Part shown: positions 34,679-46,997 of the stretch, in pieces
Numbering within the stretch: position 1 is the stretch's first letter
How the letters are laid out: each line of letters begins with the position of its first letter
NCBI GenBank assembly: GCA_020809705.1
Contig: CP085825.1
Location: 3,658,001-3,722,000, forward strand
Source: Calonectria ilicicola
Lineage: Eukaryota; Ascomycota; Sordariomycetes; Hypocreales; Nectriaceae
DNA: 64,000 bases
Reading direction: 5' to 3'
Notes under the pieces: generated by a model
What the model saw: the letters and a program-made list of their open reading frames with translations, nothing else
What the model was told of the DNA's origin: nothing
Databases searched by the model: none
Program-made: the position numbers and the translations under genes

Positions 34679-35535
34679 GGAGCTTGCGCCAAAGACAAAC
34701 GACACCGCGAAGAGAGACAGATATCTCGACCCCAGTTTTGTTGCATCTTCTTCGCTTGCTCTCTATCTATAAGAAGGGAGGGGGCTTGTACAGGCGAGGT
34801 GGGCACACCAGCATAAAAGAGTTGTAATGACTATCGCATGAATCTTGTTGCTTATAACGATTGCGCCTTATGTTTTTTTATGGTTCCGCTGTTTTTTTTT
34901 TTTATTACACGCTGACGAGGAAGTCCCGCCAGCGATGGTCAACCGGGACGAGCCCCTCCGAGGTCGCTGGAAAGCGCTCCCCCGACAAGGTGCGGCGGGG
35001 CGTAGATTCTCGGGACAAGGGGACCAAGGGAAGACCGTGGATGGTATGTTATGGAATGGAACGGTACATAGGGAGAAGCACGCGTGTTCTGGGATGATTT
35101 AGAAGATGGGTTTATTTGGGAGGTTGGTTAAAGTGGAATGGGAGGAGAACAAGGACTTTTCTTTTTTTTATGTTTGTACTCGATGGGGCATATTGGAGGG
35201 GTTTTCCTTGTGGCCGGGTGCTTCTTCCTCTTGTTCTTATTTCTTTTTCTTCTGTGTTTGTAGCATGGTTCCGTCAGGTCATAGGACTGGAATAGGACAA
35301 AAACATGTTTAAAACAGCCGCCAAGGTCCCATGTGCGTCGCTGTGAAGATTCCCCGCCATGAAACTAGATCCGGTCCACTTTGCTTGGCCATCATGACCT
35401 CTCCCTCCCACGCCTTCGCCTTTACATGCACGTGCTCTTGTCTCAAATATTTGGGGGTGCAGGCTTCTATTCTTTGACGGCCATTGGGTATCAATCAATC
35501 AATCAATAAATTAATAAAAATCCGGGTTCCATCCA
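34679..35535. other. Convergent intergenic region between Rho4 and Dad1
   Basis: 857 bp with the 3' untranslated regions of both genes. T-rich between 34890 and 35270. A tetranucleotide run (ATCA) at 35492-35507 lies just past the Dad1 stop. No gene-like frame. Confidence 0.6.
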
Positions 35536-36075
35536 TCATGCCTCCTCCCGCTTCTCTCCCTTTTCCGCCTCATGCTTCTGCTCCTCGTCCTTTGCGCCAT
35601 CGGCCTCGGCCTCGCCTTCACCGTCCTTGCCCATGACATTTTCAAACTGCGACCAGAGCGCTTCGACCGACGAGAACTCGTTGCCAACCTGTTCCGCTCG
35701 TTGCCCTCGTTAGCTACCGTGGAGCGAGCACACGCATCCACAAACAGTCGGTCAAGATGGGGAGGGGGGGACGCATCATACCGCGATTACGGCCTCCAGG
35801 GACCGATTTAGCTTGTTGATATTTGCCAGGACATGCTCGAAGCTCTACGCATCGCAAGAATAAACAGTCAGCCTTGGTCTCCGACGCCGCGCATCATCCA
35901 TGAGGGAGGGAGGGGGGAGGGAGGGGGGAAGGGCAAGCAAAGATCTTCAAGCTCGTGGCGCCAGGTTTCCAAGACGTACCATGGCAATCTCGCCGATGAG
36001 AGCTTCGCGCTGCTGCTCAAAATACGTCTTCTCGTGCGTCCCCATGACGGACGCGGACCGCGGGTTAGAGGCCAT
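35536..36075 (-). CDS. dad1: DASH/Dam1 complex subunit Dad1, 103 aa
   Basis: Component of the outer-kinetochore DASH complex, which forms rings on microtubules and couples chromosomes to depolymerising ends. Exons 36075-35980, 35844-35782 and 35688-35536 (32+21+51 codons); introns GTACGT...GTAG and GTATGA...ACAG are phase 0. The family signature is almost complete: [18 protein letters not shown], then [20 protein letters not shown], then [20 protein letters not shown]. The C-terminal 30 residues are a charged Glu/Lys-rich tail ([18 protein letters not shown]). Each exon is short, so the gene is invisible to a simple ORF scan. Confidence 0.94.
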
Positions 36076-36498
36076 GGCTGTGGTCGTTTGTCTATAAGAG
36101 GGTGTAAATACGGACACGCGCAAAAGAAGAGAGATGCGCGTTGCTTGGTGGGGTGTAGTGCTGTATGGTGGGGTCGGGGCACATTGGCGCACTGATACGA
36201 GCCTCATGTAAACACAATCGAAGGTCTACGTCATGACAACAATAAAAAAAACACAACGTTTTTTTTTTTGCTCAAAAGTCTCAAAGGATAATAGATTTTT
36301 AAGAATTCATCGTATCTGGTCACGTACATATCTCGCAAATATCTACATAGGTTAACACAAAGAAAAGATTCCCACATCTCTATGAATACAAGTTGGCCTT
36401 CTCCATACGCTAACTCCCATCCGAAAAACGTCCCTCATACGCCAAACATCGGATCGCTTTCCATCAAATGATATACATTTCCTTCACTCTATTATTTC
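36076..36498. other. Intergenic between the Dad1 start and the Snt1 stop
   Basis: 423 bp: Dad1 upstream sequence and the A/T-rich 3' untranslated region of the Snt1-like gene. Nothing else seen. Confidence 0.6.
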
Positions 36499-39400
36499 TC
36501 ATCTTCGATAACTCGGGTCCGGATGCCTATAATCCTCATGTGGCCGTAATCCCCTGTTCATCGGATCGCGTGGATCTCGAGGGTCTCGAGGGTCTCCTCT
36601 AGCATCTCTCATTGGCATATCCCTTGGATCGGGAGGGCCTGGGTATCCCAGTGCTGGGGGTGGTGGGCCACGGGCGTCATATCCAACTGGCGTATAGGTA
36701 CGCTGTGGCATCTCTCTATGATCTCGCGGAGGAACTGGTCCAGAGGTGGAACCGTAACGGGAATATGGCTGAGGTTGTGGCGGGCCGGGCTCTGGTCCTC
36801 GAGACGCTGAGGGAGGATACCGTCCCTGCATTTGGTGCGGAGGCGGTTGCTGCGGGGCCGCTGATCCGTAATACCCACCCCTTGGGTCGTCCCGCATCGA
36901 TAGATGATGGGGCTGCTGTGGAGGTGGCGCCTGCGCCGATGGCCAAGCTGGAGCTGGTGTTCCTGGCTTAGCCGCAGGGTGCTGAGTTGGCCAAGACTGT
37001 TGAGGTGGCTGAGAAGTGTTCGGTAGCGGTTGCGATGACCAGGCAGAAGATTGGTGGCTCGTTGGTGGTTGATGGGAGTGCGGCCAGGAATTTTCACGGC
37101 CGCCCTGGGGGACCTCTCGGGCCCGCGAGGAAGTTGGGTGCATGGCATATTGTGCGGTTGGCGAACTAGAATGAGGTGGCTGGCTCGCCGTTCCAAACGA
37201 CGTTGGATATCCGGTTTGGCTTTGATACGGACCCTGCCCTGGTTGCGTGGGAGGGTAACGGTGAGAAGTCTGGGGCGAGTTGGTTCCGTTGGGCTGCGAG
37301 GTTGGTTGGTATGGGTTTTGGCGGTAATAGTCCCTATCCGCACTGGCTGAATCGACTGGCACTCCAATTGACGCTCGTGGGGGAACTCCCATGTGCTGTG
37401 GCTGAGGTGAATCTGAATAACCCGGCTTGAGAGAAGGCATTGCCGAGGCTCCGCCACTTCGTCCTCGCGCATAGGCGGGGTATGGGGGTTCCGGCTCCCG
37501 TCGAATTTGAGGAGGTGGTTGATGGCGAGACAGAGTCGGAGGTGGAGGAGTTTGTGATGGCGTAACAGAAGTGCCAGCGACTTCGTTAACCCGCTTCGGC
37601 TGCTGTGGTGGGGGATCATCATTGAGCAACGACATAATGTTGAGCCCTCCCTTTTTAGGCTCAGAAGCCCGGGGTGGTGCAGGAGGTGCCTGCGCGGGAG
37701 GTGCCGGAGTGGGCGTACCCGTCTGAGGAGTTGTTGAGCCGTATGATTCAGCCATGGATCCAGATGACGGCCTTGGAAGCGCCGAGATAGATCGGCTGGG
37801 TGTGTGCATCCGAGGCGAATGGACAGGAGCCTGCTCGCTCAGCAAACTTCGGACAGGCTGAGCTTGAGTCGGCTGTTGTGCGGGCGAATATGGTCGAGGT
37901 CGGACAGTCTCTTGAGGTGGCGGTCTTGACACAGGCTGGCCGAGACTAGGCTGTTGACGATGCCCAAACTCATATGAGTGTTGGGGTGGCTGTTGCGGCT
38001 GATGTTGATGCTGCGGTTGCTGATTCTGCGACTGCTGATGCTGCGACTGTTGGTGTTGCGACTGTTGGTGTTGCGGCTGTTGGTGTTGCGGCTGTTGTTG
38101 CTGCGGTTGTTGCTGCTGAGGTGGTTGCTGCTGCTGAGGTGGTGGTGGTTGCTGCTGCGGCTGTGGAGGTAGCGGCTGCTGCTGCAGGACAACATCAGGC
38201 TCCTGCTTAACTCTCAACGGCTGTCGCTCTGCTTGTCGAGCCATTTCTCTTTCTCTTTCTCTATCCCTTTCCCTCTGTTGCTGCTGCTGCTGTTGCTCTC
38301 GCATCTGCATCTCCATCTTCTGTCGCTCTATTTGAGCGTTGTGCTCAGCAATATGATCATTCTGCGCTGATTGCATGGGCTGCGCCGCGGCCAGCGGCCG
38401 TTGCTCGCGCGGTTCGGGAACCGGAGGCCCGGCTGGGGTCTTCTGGGGCAGTGGCACTCGTTGCTGAGAAGACTCGCGCTCACGCTCACGCTCGCGCTCG
38501 CGTTCGGGGAAGCCAAACTGCTGTATCGGCGCCCGCAAAGGCCTTGAACCGGGGCCTGATGACATAGTCTGTGAAACCGGCTGAGCGGGAGGGTGCGGCT
38601 GCATAGCCAATGGTTGCTGCGTCGGTGGGACAAGCGGTTGTTGCACAGGTGCCTGTGCGATAGGGACCCCGTAACCAAACGGTTGTCCTCTCGGAGGTTG
38701 ACCGGCAGGCTCCATTTTAGCTGGGGCGGGCTCGTGGATCTCGTTCGGAGCAGCAGCAATCGGCCGTGATGTGCCTCCTCCTGTAGTATTGTCATATCTC
38801 CTACTTCTTCCACTGCTTGATGGCTGAGGAGGATCTGGTCGCTTTTCGCCCCTGGCACGTTTGCCGTCCGCTTCTTGCACAATCACTTCCCACTCAGTCT
38901 TACCTTGGTCCTTCTGTCGCACAAAATAATTCTTGACCTATCATAGGTGTAAGCGTTAGAATAGAATAGGGGGTGCACTTAACGTACCATGACTGCTGTC
39001 TTGGATCCCATGTGAGCTGCAATAGCAGTCCAGTCCGATCCAAATGCACGCAGGAGATGAGGGAAGTCGTTAGATTCAGATACACTCCAGTAGCTTGATG
39101 CTTGGGTTGGCGCCTTGCGCTCTTGTGGTTGGGCCAGATTAAAGGTAGCCATAGCTGGTTGTGGTGGTTCGGGTCGAAACGAGGGAGCGGCCATTACATC
39201 AGAAATAGACGAAGCAACCGCTGGCGGTCTCTCCAAGGTTGGGACAGGTTGAGGGGGCTGTTGCTGCACAGAGAACGGCGGTTGGATTCCAGACGGGGGC
39301 GTCTGTTCGAATTGAGGAGCCAGTCGGTTAGCCTCAGGTGTTGAAGTTGGTTGGGTTGCCTCGGTATTAACCGCCCGGGAATTCGACCTTGACCGGCCCT

Positions 39401-42400
39401 TTCCAGACCCTATCACGGGAGCTGCAGCCAAAGTCTGGTTTGTCTTTGGTGCCTTGGGTTCTTTATCCTTAGCTTTGCGTCGCCCCTTTCTTCCATCCAC
39501 CTTCTCACCGTCACCCTTGGCAGCAGATCCTCCACGCCGGCCTGGGGTTCCAGATGGGGTCGAGTTCTCGGTTTCCACAGCAGGCTGCTCGAAATTCCAC
39601 GTTGGAGCAGCAGCTCTTCGAGGTCGTCGTCGTTCACCGTTCTCGCCAGTTTCATGATTCTCCTCATTCTCGTTTTCGCCGTTTCCAAGTTCAGATACAA
39701 GGGCGCTGGATCTCTGTTTGCCCCGGCCGCCCTTCTTTCGCCTCTTAGGCTGTTTCTTGAGCTTCTCCTTGAGATTGAGCTCCTTCTTGTTCATATAATA
39801 ATACTGAATGCAAGTACCAAAATCCCGGTGGGGGACTGCCTCAGCAATTCTGCCCCATTGCTTTGGTGCCTCAAGATACCGCTTCTCGAAAAGCTCGGCT
39901 TCTTCGGCGGTGAAATTATTAACTGGAGGAAGAACCCGCCATGTAGAGACTAGTCTATCAGCGGGAGTGAAGCCAGAAATGTCTTTGTACTGAATCCGTT
40001 CCTTGTCTTCCTCAGTCCAGATCATATCAGGAATGATGGCTTCCTTTTCGGTACGATATTTTTCCTTCTGTGCCCTGAGCTCGCGCTCCTTCCTCTCTTC
40101 GTCTTCGCGCATAGATGCTTGCAGTACTCGCTCCAAATCGCGTTCCGTGGCAAAGCGCCGTCCACGGCCACTACCTTCATGTTTGTGCTCAGGGGTTGTA
40201 GCCCCGTTGCCTTCTGCGGATAGCTTACCACCCCTACTCTTCACTGCAGCTGGATCATTTGATGAGGTAAATTTAAGATAATGAATATAGTTTCCGGCAT
40301 ACACCTTGCGTTCACGGTCTTGCTGGACTGTATTTTGGAGAGTAATTTTGTCGAGTTGTTCAAGAACATAGTCGTCAATGACCGAATCAGAGTCAAGGGT
40401 GTTAAGAAAGTTTCTGTCCTTGTCCCAAGGCCTGCAGCTGTAGTCGGGAAGGTCATCAATGGGCGGGGTTGTCATATATCGTCTCACTGTCGTGACTGTG
40501 TCGATATTCATGAATGAATCATCTTCGGACTCGGTCTCGTCATCATCAACTTGGGAAGGCGTACTTGGTGGTTTGGAGGCCACCTCGGTAGTCTCTAATG
40601 CAACATTAGGGGCTGGTTCCACGGGCTGCTGGGATTTTTCAAGCACCATGGGGCTTGACCTCTCTGGTGCAGATTCCGTAGTCTTCGCGGGCTCTCCATC
40701 CGTATGATCAACAGGTTTAGGAGCAATATCTTCTTTAGCAGTCTCGACCGTGGGAATCGCGTTGTCAGGGGCATGAGGAATTGCCGTAGTTGGCTTATCA
40801 ATATCCATCTCCTCGGTCTTCGGCTCGGGTTCAGGAGAAGCCGTATTCTTCGCCGGTTCATCTGCTTTGCCGTTGCTCTCGGATACCGGCTGCTCGGGTT
40901 CTTTCTCTTTCTCTTGCTCCTTGTCCAGGGATAGCTCAGGCTCCTTGCGCACATTTTCGGGTTCCTTGTCCAGTTCCATCTCAGGGAGTTTCTCCGGCTC
41001 TTGTTTCTCGGGAACCTCGACTGCTTTCTCGGGTGCTTCAGGTGCTTCCTCTGCTGTTTTCTCGGGCTGTTGTTTCTCGGGTGCCTTTTCGGATAGTGTC
41101 TCAGATACATTCCCAAGTGGCTTTTCAGATGTATTCGCAGTAGTATCCTTCGGCGCATTCTCGACCACACTCTCAGATACAGTGCTAGCGACCTTCGCTA
41201 TCACGTTGATAGGGCCTTTATCGGGAGCATTATCCGATGCTTTCTCAGACAAATTCTCGGATGCCTTCCCAACTTGATCCTCGACTGCTTTCTCGACTGC
41301 TTTCTCGGGTGCTTTCTCGGGTGCCTCCTCAGGTACTTTCTCAGGTGCTTCCTCGATTGCGTTCTCAGGGATCTTCTCGGACTCTTTCTCGGATAACTTT
41401 TCGGGTACCTTTTCAGGCTGTTGTTGATTGTCGTCCTTCTCGGGCACTTCCTTCGGAATATCCGCAACATCCGTCATCTCAGCATCGTTATCCTCATCCT
41501 TGGCCAAGTCCTTCTCTGAACCTGCCTTTGGAGCATCTTTCGACTCCGATTTCGAGTCCTGCTTCGGGTCCACGTCCATATCCATATGAGAATCTGTCTC
41601 TATTGGTTTATCGAGTTCCATATCGACAGGCGCAGATTCTTCAGCCTCCTTACGCTTCTCAGCAGGTCCAGTTGCCTTTACCGGCTCAGGCTGCTCTGCC
41701 CTCTCAGATTCCTCTGTTGACTTGGGTTTCTGAGCTGATACAGCTTCCTCGTTTAGTATAGACGTCTCATTTAAAAGAGGCTTTTCTTCCACCTTGGGTT
41801 CCTCCATCTTAGGTTCTTCCGCCTTGGGCTCATCGATCTGGGCTGTCATCTCAACCACCTTAAATGCTTCGATTGGCTCTGGTAGGCTCTTAGATGGACT
41901 GGTCATCATTTCCATCAACCCTTCGCCCTCACAGAGAATCTTGGCCATGGCTCCATGCGATAATGCGGCAAACCGAGACATCACTTGCGTAGGAAGTTTA
42001 GGCTTCTCGAGCTTCGCTAATTCTGCTTCGGTCTTTTCGATTTGCATTGCAAAGAATTCCGCCATGTCTTCGTCGTCATCTGATTCGGAGTTTTGCTCAG
42101 GGGGTGCAGTCTTGGGTGGAAGTTCAAATCTGACGAATCCAATATGTGGACGCTTGCGCTTACGCTTCGGTGCCTCTTTCAAGTCTTTGAAGGGCTCACG
42201 ATGTTCTTCCATCTGTCCTCTTGAGCTTTGGGGAAACCTAGGCATATTCTCACTTGTCGGCGATGGACCTGGACCACTTCTATTAGCATCTCTGAAAGGT
42301 CTGGAATCCCGATCCATGGACGCTCTAGGTGAATGGAGTTCCTGCTCAGATTTGACAGTAATCTCGCCTGGTTCAGCGCTATACTGTGACCGGGCCCTGT

Positions 42401-43961
42401 TGTCAATTCCTGAGAGGTGTGAATCCGACTTGGCATCGCTGCTTCGTGGTCGCCTATCGTCGTCATGATGGTCGTAGTGTGAGTTGTCGCGGTGGAGTGG
42501 GGGGCGCTGTGGTACAAAACTCGGGGACCTCATCATGTTGGGTGAATCTGGAGCCTTCTTCAAGTTGGGGTTAATCCATTGTTTGCTCGAAGGGCGCTGT
42601 GGTTGGGCTTTCTGTTGCTGAGCCCTAGGTCCAACTGGAATTGGGGGGCTGTCCAGGGCCTTGGTTGGGCCGGGGGCCGATGATTCCTGTCCTCCAGAGT
42701 GTCCGGCAGACAGAGGCCGGTCGCCGAAAGCACGGGGGGCGGTCGGTGGTGGTTTCGTAGCGGCGCTGGCGGGAGCATACCCATCACCTACGCTCAAGGC
42801 ACGATTCGGGACGACGGTTCCAAAGGCCGGTGCTGAAGGCGCAACAGGAGGTGGTGATACTTCCTTATTTGAAGATGGCGGGTCATGAGGTCCGTTTGCT
42901 CGAGCTTCCATTTTCGACCGGAAAAGCTCAGGACGGTCGCGAGGATCACGTTCATCTCGAAGATCGCGGCGGGGATCCATATCTCCGTATCGATCCATCC
43001 TATCCATCCTATCGCGTTCATCCCTTTCTCTACCCCAGCGGCCTTCCTGAGACCTACTCCTTGGATAGCGATCGTTTCGGTCGTCCATGTACGGTCCCCT
43101 CCCGCGCCCACGATCAGCAGGCCAGTCTCCTCGCCCTCTTCCCCGTCCACGAATAAAACCACCACCACGAGGCGGGTATGGGGGCATAAATGGAGGGTCT
43201 GAGGATGAGGATCCCGCAGAAGGAGGCCCACCATCGCGTGAACCACGACGGGACCTGTCAGCGTCCACTCCTAGGGGTACATCTCTGTCTCGGTCTCGAA
43301 AATCTCGTGTTGGCGATCTTGCGCGGCCAATTGGGGAGCGACGTGATCTAAAATCTCTCGGTTCCCGCCATTCTCTATCACGCTCGCGGTCGCGTTCGCG
43401 CTCTCGACTTCGCTCATCCCGGTACCGATCGCGATAATCGATGTCTCTGTCTCGTCCACGGTCTCTGCTCTCGTCTCTTGAAGACCATCCGCGTCCTCTT
43501 CCACGCCCTCGCCCTCCTCTGAAATCACCTGTAAAACCACCTCGCGGCCCGCTTGGAGCGTCGATTAGTGCCTTGGGTGCCCTTGGAGGTTCTCTTCGCA
43601 AAGGGTCGCCGAATGAGTCGCGACCAGGTGGGAATGTGGAATTGTTTGATCTGACCTCGGCTGAGGAGCGGCGTCTGTCGCCATCGCTGTACTGCGCAGC
43701 CCGGTCATAGCGATCGGGTGAACGATCCCTTGGCGACCTAGATCGCTCATATCTCGAATACCTTGAAGCCCTACATGACGAATAGGAGGTTAGCATGGGA
43801 GTAGTACGCAGGCGATTGTATTGGGGGCAGGTTTGGTTTCGCTAAACGCGGTACAGCTGACCGGTGCCAAGATGAAGAGCAGGTTGTCGCGAATGAGGAT
43901 AAATGGATGATGATGGTGCAGTAATGTTGGCGACAGGGCGACAAAGGGCGAACACGTACAT
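36499..43961 (-). CDS. snt1: Snt1-like SANT-domain corepressor (Set3/Hos2 deacetylase complex subunit), 2,407 aa
   Basis: Scaffold related to yeast Snt1 and animal NCoR/SMRT, which activates a class I histone deacetylase. Three exons: 43961-43960 (only the A and T of the start codon), 43770-38988 and 38937-36499. The first intron (GTACGT...GTAG, 189 bp) splits ATG as AT|G and yields MASRYSRYERSRSPRDRSPD; the alternative ATG at 43796 lies in that intron. Residues of about 10-270 are RS/RD-rich with RGRGRGRG blocks. Residues of about 770-960 are a Pro-Glu-Lys repeat. SANT 1 (about 1260-1320) reads STWRVLPPVNNFTAEEAELF...YLEAPKQWGRIAEAV...CIQYYYMNKKEL. SANT 2 (about 1558-1606) reads SSYWSVSESNDFPHLLRAFG...DWTAIAAHMGSKTAVMVKNY. 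The C-terminal 800 residues are Pro/Gln/Ser-rich with a polyglutamine tract at about 1850-1912. Two spaced SANT domains support Snt1; the complex assignment is inferred. Confidence 0.9.
37980..38175 (-). repeat. CAG/CAA-type repeat encoding Gln-Pro-Gln-His tract in the Snt1-like gene
   Basis: On the plus strand 9-15 bp units such as GTTGGTGTTGCGGCT recur, reading on the minus strand as (QQPQH)n and (QQQSQH)n for about 60 residues. Near-identical neighbouring units suggest replication slippage. Confidence 0.85.
40870..41450 (-). repeat. Coding repeat of Pro-Glu-Lys units in the Snt1-like gene
   Basis: Imperfect 12-18 bp units (plus strand GGTGCTTTCTCGG-like) encode EKAPEKAVEKAVE, EKVPEKLSEKES and similar runs over about 190 residues, a highly charged, likely extended spacer. 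Confidence 0.8.
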
Positions 43962-45361
43962 TGCGGCGAATGGGAGGACCTGAGTGAGGTCGTTGGTGAA
44001 AAATCAACCTCTGCCCATGCACCAGTAAGAAGTCTGCATGGACAGGATACGACGGCAGTGGTTGTGTGATTGAAGGTGGTGGTTGCTTTGACTTTCGACA
44101 CGACAGTGGCTGGTGGAACCAGGAACCTGTCGAGGTTCCCCCCGTCGAGCCGCACGGGGTTGGGCGTGTCGGTTGTGTACGCAGGCGGGCGCTGAAGGGC
44201 GGCTTGGGAGTGCGAAATGGGCGTCTTGATGCCGTCCACCAGATGAACCAGCCGCGCAAGGCCGGACGAAGTGGAAAGTGGCGATGAGGTGGTTTGACGG
44301 GTCACGGCAGGTTGAGGTGAAGGATTGAAGATGGACCTTGCAGCCTCAGCGCTGTAAAATGGAGCCAAACAGGTGGGTGCGAGTCGCGTGGCGGGCGCCT
44401 ATTACTGGACAGTTTTAGTTTAGGTACGAGACGTGAAAGGTGAACCGCTTAGCCGTGGCTCAGTGGCTCCAGTTGCTTGCCTGTGCCACACGGGGTACTG
44501 CGCTAGTCCCATACCGGACGAAGCCTGGTTTTTATGGGGGCGCCGCTAACTAATATGCCCACACCTAGACCCCGATGCATTTTTGCACACGCCCAAGGGA
44601 GCCTAAAAAAGATCTGAACAGTCGAGCTATGTGAGAAGGGAGAAGAAAAAAGGGCATCACTCATGCATTAGTATCATGTTCACAGGAATCCGGAGCTTCC
44701 ATTATCTTTGTCATTTTTTATCACTTTTCTTTCTTTTTTTTTTCTTACAAAAATTATCAAATTCTCCCCTGGCCGACATCCCTTCCTCCCATGTCTTACT
44801 TACCTCGCTGTCCCTTGCCCCCCCCCACTTTCTCCTCCCACAGGTGATAAATGCATGTCACCATGGTCGTCATGAACAAGGAAGCCGGAGAATAAAAAGA
44901 GGAAAGCCTGTGAAAGAAAACACAGATAAGAACAGATATTTCTTGATATCTTATTATCTGGTTATTTACTGGTATGATTTTTATCAGAGACCTTCTTTTT
45001 GCAAGATGATTAAAGGCTCGCACATCTGATGCCATGTACCTTTTTTTTTCCTTGGCCGGCCCGTTAGGTCCCCGCTATCGTGTGCGTAGTCAGTCATCTG
45101 CGGAGCCTGGCGCCGGGATTTGCCTCTCGGAGGGACAAAAAATGAAACCAAAAAAATAGCCATTTGGAGTGAAGCAAAAAAAAAAAACCCGCCAGCCAAA
45201 GAGAGAGAGAAAAGCCCACGTCTTGGTAGCATCTTTTCTGAGACTGGCATACATCTTATCTCGCCTCAGCCATTATTTCCTGTCTTCTTCAACGCGAAAA
45301 TCTTCACCACAAATTTCTGGTTTCTCCAACCAGGTTTTTTTTTCCCCTCCCACTTTGAATC
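43962..45361. other. Shared upstream region of the Snt1-like and deoxyhypusine synthase genes
   Basis: 1.4 kb between divergent starts. The left 400 bp carry open frames on the minus strand, but they start at TTG or lack any family feature and are read as Snt1 leader. Positions 45230-45360 are pyrimidine-rich sequence typical of the deoxyhypusine synthase leader. Oligo-T/A tracts near 44720-44750, 45040 and 45175. Confidence 0.6.
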
Positions 45362-46649
45362 ATGGACCCCTCCAATGCGCCGCCCACTGGGGCAACCGAC
45401 GCAGTCCTCGTCCAATCCGAGGAAATGCCCAAGGACGCCCAGAAGGTTGAAGATCTGGACTTTAACAAATTTAAAGGCCCTATCACGGCCGAAGATCTCT
45501 TCGAGGGTATGCGCCACATGGGATTTCAGGCTTCGTCCATGTGTGAAGCAGTGAGGATCATCAATGACATGGTTAGCCACACCACCCAGCCCCAAGCAGT
45601 GACCTGTCACAGAGAATCTCGGCGGTTCGAGTAAAATTAAATGAAATCCAAAACAGACGCCGAGAAATCTGTTCTGTTAAATTTCACATTAACTAACTCT
45701 GTTCATCAATCGTGTAGCGTGCTTGGAGAGATCCTGAAACCGGCGACAAGACCACCATCTTCTTGGGCTATACATCTAACCTCATCTCATCTGGTCTTCG
45801 AGGTGTTTTCCGCTGGCTCGTCGAGCACAAGCACGTGTCAGCCATCGTCACTACCGCCGGAGGTATCGAGGAGGACTTCATCAAATGCCTTGCTGATACA
45901 TATGTCGGATCATTCAGTACCCCAGGGGCTGAACTTCGCCGCAAAGGTCTCAACCGCATCGGCAACTTGATTGTCCCCAATGCCAACTACTGTGCCTTTG
46001 AGGACTGGGTCGTCCCAATTCTCGACAAAATGCTTGAGGAGCAGGAGGCCAGCAAGGGCACCGATGAGGAAATCAACTGGACTCCCTCCAAGGTCATCCA
46101 CCGACTGGGCAAGGAAATTAACGACGAACGATCCGTCTACTATTGGGCCTACAAAAACGACATTCCCGTTTTCTGCCCTGCGATTACGGATGGCAGCTTG
46201 GGCGACATGCTTTACTTTCACACTTTCAAGGCGTCTCCCCTCCAGCTCAAGATTGATCTCGTTGAGGACATTCGCCGCATCAACACAATCTCTGTCCGTG
46301 CCAAGAGAGCTGGCATGATCATTCTCGGAGGCGGCATCGTCAAGCACCACATTGCCAACGCATGCTTGATGCGAAATGGTGCCGAATCAGCCGTCTACAT
46401 TAACACAGCTCAAGAATTTGACGGCAGCGATGCCGGCGCGAGACCGGACGAAGCTGTGTCCTGGGGAAAGATCAAGATTGGAGCTGACAACGTCAAGGTA
46501 GGGGAATTCACATGACTTCAGCGCTTGATAAAGATTTTTTACTTACTGTCGCACAGGTATACCTTGAGGCCACGGCCTGCTTTCCCTTTATCGTAGCAAA
46601 CACCTTTGCCAAGGATATTCCGCAAGACAAATGGCCAAAATTAAAATAG
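45362..46649 (+). CDS. dys1: Deoxyhypusine synthase, 360 aa
   Basis: Transfers the aminobutyl group of spermidine to one lysine of eIF5A in an NAD-dependent reaction, the first step of hypusine formation. Exons 45362-45571, 45718-46497 and 46557-46649 (70+260+31 codons), introns GTTAGC...GTAG and GTAGGG...ACAG, both phase 0. Signatures: [75 protein letters not shown] and [20 protein letters not shown]. The catalytic lysine is in [14 protein letters not shown], where the enzyme-imine intermediate forms. The C-terminus [17 protein letters not shown] is complete. Length is as expected. Confidence 0.97.
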
Positions 46650-46997
46650 AGTATAAATGATTAGATCCTAAAGAAAAAAATACATCAAACACTTTTACCA
46701 CAAATATTCAAGGCGCCGCTAATATAGGAGATTAAAAATTCATTCCAAGGCAACAAGCTAATTTGCCAAGTATAAAAGTACACTTCTCAATTCGTACATT
46801 ATTAGGTTTGCAGTGTGGTCATGTTTAAGAATACCAAACTCTTCATCTCAACAGTGGAAAGTCTCGAACCCGTGCCCTTTGGAGCTCTCGAAAAGCCTTG
46901 ACAGCCGTGGTCATCGAGACGCATTTCCTTCAGAGTCCGTACTCCTTACAATTCCAGATCAATAAATCCCCCGTAGACTCATTGGTGCGGGTTCGAG
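46650..46997. other. Convergent intergenic region
   Basis: 348 bp, A/T-rich at the left, containing the 3' ends of deoxyhypusine synthase and the unrecognised minus-strand gene. Nothing else seen. Confidence 0.6.

Noticed and set aside
41237..42468. Plus-strand frames of 174 and 224 codons opposite the Snt1-like gene
   Set aside because: Shadows of the repeat-rich coding strand; the repeated composition mirrors the Pro-Glu-Lys units.
43771..44368. Two overlapping minus-strand frames of 162 and 192 codons upstream of Snt1
   Set aside because: They overlap each other, one starts at TTG, and both cross the AT|G splice site; read as leader and intron 1.
46860..46995. GGTTCGA-like B-box sequences suggesting a tRNA
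   Set aside because: No A-box, acceptor stem or anticodon arm could be placed at the right distance on either strand.
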